Below are positions 6,401 through 8,800 of a stretch of 8,800 nucleotides of DNA, one piece after another. The DNA is from an uncultured Treponema sp. (GTDB lineage: Bacteria > Spirochaetota > Spirochaetia > Treponematales > Treponemataceae): NCBI GenBank assembly GCA_905372205.1, contig CAJPOH010000021.1:1-8800 (forward strand), written 5' to 3'. The position numbers and the translations under genes are program-made. The notes under the pieces were generated by a model. It had not been told where the DNA came from, searched no databases, and was given only the letters and a program-made list of their open reading frames with translations. Every line of letters starts with the position of its first letter. Positions within the stretch are counted from its first letter, which is position 1.

Positions 6401-7823
6401 AACCCAAGAGCAGGTCGAAGAAATCCTAGAGAGAAAAAACAAGATGTACACACTCATCAAAATTGATGAAGGGGCAAATCTTGGAGCCATACGAATTAGA
6501 ATTAGAAGCCTCCTTTCCTGCGTGGAAGAGCGAAAAAAAGACTCATCCATAAACTTGAGCTCAATCGTTCCCAATCTTACCAAAAGAATCATATTCACCA
6601 AAGAAATGGCAAAGCGTTACACAATCCTCGCTCCTCAAATGTCGCCCATTCACTTTGACCTACTCGAAAAAGCCTTTGAATGCTCAGGCTACAACTTGGA
6701 AATCTTAGACAACGCCACTCCTTCAGCAATCGACGTGGGCTTAAAATACGTCAATAACGACGCATGCTACCCTGCAATCATAGTTGCGGGGCAGATGATT
6801 GAAGCCTTGCAGTCGGGAAGATACAACCTAAACGAAACAGCTCTAGTCATCACCCAAACAGGTGGTGGTTGCCGAGCCACAAACTACATAGGCTTCATCC
6901 GAAAAGCCCTATCCGACGCTCACCTTTCCCACATTCCCGTCATTGCACTAAGCCACGTGGGCATAGAAAAACATCCGGGCTTTAAGCTTTCCCTCCGCCT
7001 CATAGACAAGGCATTAAAAACGCTTTGCCTAGGCGACCTTTTAATGCGAGTTCTATACCGAACACGTCCCTACGAGGCAGAAGAAGGCTCCGCCAACCGC
7101 CTATACAACTTTTATGCAGGCAGAATAAAAGAAGAAATAGGAGGCATGAACCGAAAAGCATACCACCGCATCATCAAAGAGATAATCTCCGCCTTTGACG
7201 CACTCCCGCTAAAAGACATCAAAAAACCCAGAGTCGGTGTCGTCGGCGAAATCCTTGTCAAGTTTCACCCGTTGGCAAACAACGACATCTTCTCCACAAT
7301 CGAAAAAGAGGGAGCCGAGTGCGTCGTCCCCGACCTAGTCGACTTCTTTCTATACACACTCTATGCGGGCATCTACAAAAACACAAAGCTCGAGCACAAG
7401 TTTTTCAAAAGCCTCACATTCAGGGCAGGCATTGCATTTATTGAAAGCTACCGAAACTACGCAAAGAAAATGCTCAAAAAGAGCCGACGCTTTACGCCGA
7501 CGGCTTCAATCTACGAGCTTGCAAAAAGCGTTGACGACATCTTGCAACTTGGCAACATAACAGGCGAAGGCTGGTTTTTGACAGCTGAAATGATTGAGCT
7601 GATTAAGATGGGCGTGCCGAACATAGCTTGCGTGCAACCTTTTGCATGCCTACCGAACCATGTTACAGGCAAAGGAATGATTAAAGAGCTGAGGAGACGA
7701 TATAAGAATGTGAACATATCTCCGATAGACTTTGACCCAGGGGCCAGCGAAGTGAACCAGATCAACAGATTGAAGTTATTGATGGCGAATGCCAAGGATG
7801 GCGAGCATCCCGATGGGATGTAG
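3435..7823 (+). CDS. Giant fused acyl-CoA dehydratase activase (two BcrA/HgdC ATPase modules, DUF2229-like, dehydratase-like C-terminus)
   Basis: A 1462-residue cytoplasmic protein of the 2-hydroxyacyl-CoA dehydratase activator/benzoyl-CoA reductase family, whose members use ATP to push an electron from a [4Fe-4S] cluster to a partner at very low potential. Module 1 (about 5-262) has GIDIGSTT (8-15) and ELGGEDAKI (105-113), with cluster cysteines C129 (SSCAGGTGAF) and C168 (ARCGVF). A charged linker (265-345) leads to module 2 (about 349-605), with GLDAGSTTTKAV (352-363), DIGGQDMKAM (449-458), C474 and C513. Both cysteine pairs are 39 apart. Next comes CKRCQNNC (C637, C640, C644) with C666, then a DUF2229-like region (about 715-940) and dehydratase-like blocks: GRPYHLDPELNHGIP (909-923), FGCGLD (C984), NDACYPA (C1111), TGGGCRATNY (C1146), and C1399 and C1405 before LPNHVTGKGM. 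This architecture is known from anaerobic Firmicutes and spirochaetes, but no substrate is established to my knowledge. The frame is intact. The start is supported by MAVPFRIGIDIGSTT although its ribosome site is weak. GC rises toward the 3' end. Confidence 0.9.
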   Translation: MAVPFRIGIDIGSTTIKIVILDSVDNILFSSYTRHRSDIRSTMISSVEQALDTIKGDEDIELSIIATGSGGLGISEALKIPFIQEVTAATKACNRLSPSPDVVIELGGEDAKITYFQDGNTEQRMNSSCAGGTGAFIDQMAALLETDAKGLNELAKNATTIYPIAARCGVFAKTDIQPLINEGARREDIAKSIFQAVVVQTISGLACGKPIRGKVAFLGGPLHFLSELKNAFIETLKLAPHEVIVPENSQVFVALGAALSLTVLDSKTHFSLKEEKSSLLQINEKENSSKPIKLKDFIGSLHKVSSFQLSEVKRLPPLFKNEEELQAFRERHKKHVAKKKPLESAEGELFLGLDAGSTTTKAVLIDEEGNVLWSFYDVNQGNPIKQALLILKTLYKIVPPNAHIAYSASTGYGEKLFQVALGVDIGEVETIAHYKAASFFLPGVEFLLDIGGQDMKAMQIKNGVISSIQLNEACSSGCGSFLDNFARSLGLKIEEFSALALLAKEPVDLGSRCTVFMNSRVKQAQKEGSSVGDISSGLSYSVIKNALFKVIKLRNTESIGKKIIVQGGTFNNDAVLRAFELVAGKEAVRPDISGLMGAYGAALIAKDVWQQKEKPKTTLASLANLENFDVKLDLTRCKRCQNNCMLTVNTFYVDSIKRLFVTGNRCERGREGVERDLGIENTTSTKKDRETVPNIFKWKAKRVFDYKRLIKEAAPRGEIGIPRILNMWENYPFWFTFFTKLGFSVVLSPPSSHAIYEMGLESIPSESVCYPAKISHGAIEALLKAGIKTIFYPCVPFEKKEDEGANNHYNCPIVTSYSETLRNNIEALRQDASVTFFNFFVPYYNKKLITKALFKELSKKYSLSFSEVKKAVSEAWKEAENFKKETERKGEEVLKEIEEKKLLGIILAGRPYHLDPELNHGIPEMIEDLGVAVLTEDSVAHLGKVERPLRVVDQWSYHNRLYRAASFATTRGDLELVQLTSFGCGLDAVTQEQVEEILERKNKMYTLIKIDEGANLGAIRIRIRSLLSCVEERKKDSSINLSSIVPNLTKRIIFTKEMAKRYTILAPQMSPIHFDLLEKAFECSGYNLEILDNATPSAIDVGLKYVNNDACYPAIIVAGQMIEALQSGRYNLNETALVITQTGGGCRATNYIGFIRKALSDAHLSHIPVIALSHVGIEKHPGFKLSLRLIDKALKTLCLGDLLMRVLYRTRPYEAEEGSANRLYNFYAGRIKEEIGGMNRKAYHRIIKEIISAFDALPLKDIKKPRVGVVGEILVKFHPLANNDIFSTIEKEGAECVVPDLVDFFLYTLYAGIYKNTKLEHKFFKSLTFRAGIAFIESYRNYAKKMLKKSRRFTPTASIYELAKSVDDILQLGNITGEGWFLTAEMIELIKMGVPNIACVQPFACLPNHVTGKGMIKELRRRYKNVNISPIDFDPGASEVNQINRLKLLMANAKDGEHPDGM

Positions 7824-7831
7824 GGGAAGGG
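7823..7831 (+). promoter_or_regulatory. Strong Shine-Dalgarno site of the endonuclease gene
   Basis: The purine block GGGGAAGGG begins at the last base of the giant gene's TAG and ends 4 bases before the ATG at 7836. It fixes that start and suggests translation from a read-through transcript, since no promoter is evident in the 12-base gap. Confidence 0.7.
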
Positions 7832-7835
7832 TAAT

Positions 7836-8486
7836 ATGAAAAACTTGACATTAGATATTTTGAAAACTGAAGTAGCAAAATTCTCTCTTTTGGAAAATAC
7901 TTATGAGAATAAAACTCTTTATGCTATTACAGACGGAAAAGCCATTGGAACATATATTGAACACAAATTCAAAGATTATTTAAGTCAAAAATATTGTTTT
8001 GAAAAAGGGAGTTCTGCAAATGGTATAGATTTTCCTGAACTTGAAGTTGATATTAAAGTAACCAGTATTATTCAACCACAATCCTCATGCCCATTTCGTT
8101 CGGCACGACAAAAAATATATGGATTAGGTTATAATTTATTGATTTTTGTATATGACAAAGAAGATAAGCATATTAGTAGAACATCAAAGCTTAATATTTT
8201 GCATGCTATATTTCTTGAAAAAGACAAAACTGCTGATTATCAACTTACAACTTCAATACACAAGATTTTAGAAAATAATGGGAATAAAGATGATTTAGTT
8301 GCTTTATTCTCAGAAAGAAATCTTCCCGTTGATGAAATATCTAGTAATGAGCTGGCTAATGAAGTCTTAGAAAATAAACCACAAATCGGTTATTTAACTA
8401 TTTCTAACGCATTACAATGGAGACTACAATACAGTCGCACTATTGAAAATGCTGGAACTATTAAAGGCATAGATAAATTATTATGA
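7836..8486 (+). CDS. Probable type II restriction endonuclease (PD-(D/E)XK-like)
   Basis: A 216-residue soluble protein that I assign to restriction from a motif and its partner gene, not from a recognised specificity family. The N-terminal half has GKAIGTYIEHKF (E42 in a helix), GSSANGID with D65, and VDIKVTS with D72 and K74. This fits the E...D...(D/E)xK nuclease core, in which these residues bind metal for phosphodiester cleavage. A compact block QPQSSCPFRSARQKIYGLGYN (about 80-100) then leads to the strand LLIFVYD, typical of the beta-strand after the catalytic lysine. The C-terminal half is uninformative and may carry target recognition. The stop overlaps the next start as ATGA, coupling it to a DNA methyltransferase, which is the main support for a restriction role. 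The gene is much more AT-rich than the one before it, consistent with transfer. Cut site unknown. Confidence 0.72.
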   Translation: MKNLTLDILKTEVAKFSLLENTYENKTLYAITDGKAIGTYIEHKFKDYLSQKYCFEKGSSANGIDFPELEVDIKVTSIIQPQSSCPFRSARQKIYGLGYNLLIFVYDKEDKHISRTSKLNILHAIFLEKDKTADYQLTTSIHKILENNGNKDDLVALFSERNLPVDEISSNELANEVLENKPQIGYLTISNALQWRLQYSRTIENAGTIKGIDKLL

Positions 8487-8800
8487 ACAAAATAGAATTT
8501 GGAGACTTTCAAACTCCTAGTGAACTCATAGTAAAAATGTTTGAAATCTTAGACAGTTATAAGTTTTCTCCTGATATAATTGTCGAACCTACATGTGGAA
8601 AAGGCAGAATAATAAAACATTCTCTTTCTCATTTCTCTCAATCCAAAATATTAGGCATAGAAATCAACAAAGACTATGTTAAAGAACTAGTTAATGAAAT
8701 AGGTAATCCTAAAGTTGAAATAATTAATGCTGATATATTTAATTCATTTGATCTAATTTCACAAAAAATAGAAAAAACTAGCACTGCCCTATTTATTGGT
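8483..8800 (+). CDS. N6-adenine DNA methyltransferase, 5' part (runs off window)
   Basis: The first 106 codons of a SAM-dependent DNA methyltransferase, the likely protective partner of the upstream endonuclease. FGDFQTP (6-12) matches motif X of gamma-type adenine methyltransferases. VEPTCGKG (34-41) is motif I, the SAM-binding loop in its ExxCGxG form. E60 in LGIEIN is the motif II acid that holds the SAM ribose. D84 in NADIF is motif III. The last visible residues, ALFIG, are where the catalytic motif IV (NPPY/NPPW) normally begins, so the window ends just before it. The ATG overlaps the endonuclease stop by 4 bases (ATGA), so translation is probably coupled. No target recognition domain is visible and the specificity cannot be read. 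Confidence 0.88.
   Translation, partial: MNKIEFGDFQTPSELIVKMFEILDSYKFSPDIIVEPTCGKGRIIKHSLSHFSQSKILGIEINKDYVKELVNEIGNPKVEIINADIFNSFDLISQKIEKTSTALFIG

Noticed and set aside
3750..6601. Several open frames on the minus strand opposite the giant gene (for example 4838-5209 and 6317-6601)
   Set aside because: They are antisense to a strongly supported coding frame, and their translations show no family motif.
7363..7560. A 65-codon plus-strand frame inside the giant gene
   Set aside because: It overlaps the C-terminal domain in another frame. Its Ser/Thr/Lys/Gln-rich translation looks like a frame shadow, and it has no ribosome site.
7511..7795. A 94-codon minus-strand frame at the end of the giant gene
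   Set aside because: It is antisense to conserved residues (PFACLPNHVTGKGM) and has no recognisable domain or upstream signals.
1..8800. CRISPR arrays, tRNA or rRNA genes
   Set aside because: I found no regularly spaced repeats and no cloverleaf or rRNA-like segments on reading; the sequence is almost fully accounted for by protein genes.

Overview
The window looks like chromosomal DNA of an AT-rich spirochaete, most likely a Treponema relative. The reasons are the pairing of an alpha2-type glycyl-tRNA synthetase with a eukaryote-like CDP-choline/ethanolamine phosphotransferase (an arrangement I remember from treponemes), a fliW-csrA pair typical of flagellated spirochaetes, and a very large fused acyl-CoA dehydratase activase of a kind known from anaerobes. 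The taxonomic call is inference from gene content, not from a marker alignment.

Layout. Bases 77-2453 (+) hold glyS and a CDP-alcohol phosphatidyltransferase, 4 bases apart and probably one transcription unit. They converge on csrA and fliW (-, 2464 to about 3122), whose frames overlap by one base. An imperfect hairpin spans both converging stop codons. Bases 3123-3434 form a divergent regulatory region. It has a consensus TATAAT for fliW-csrA, a small hairpin with GGA in its loop at the expected 5' end of that transcript (a possible CsrA autoregulatory site), and dyads between the two promoters. Bases 3435-7823 (+) encode one 1462-residue protein: two HgdC/BcrA-type ATPase modules, a Cys4 motif, a DUF2229-like region and a C-terminal dehydratase-like part. 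Twelve bases later come a PD-(D/E)XK-like restriction endonuclease candidate (7836-8486) and an N6-adenine DNA methyltransferase (from 8483, cut by the window end just where its catalytic NPPY-type motif is expected).

How the genes fit together. GlyRS is housekeeping. The phosphotransferase makes the last step of a CDP-choline or CDP-ethanolamine phospholipid route. FliW and CsrA form the flagellar partner-switch that controls flagellin translation. The giant protein probably couples ATP hydrolysis to low-potential electron transfer through iron-sulfur clusters; its substrate is unknown. The last two genes form a compact type II-like restriction-modification module in much more AT-rich DNA, probably an acquired block. 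The two best leads are the single-chain activator pseudo-dimer fused to its putative electron acceptor, and the GGA-loop hairpin before fliW-csrA.
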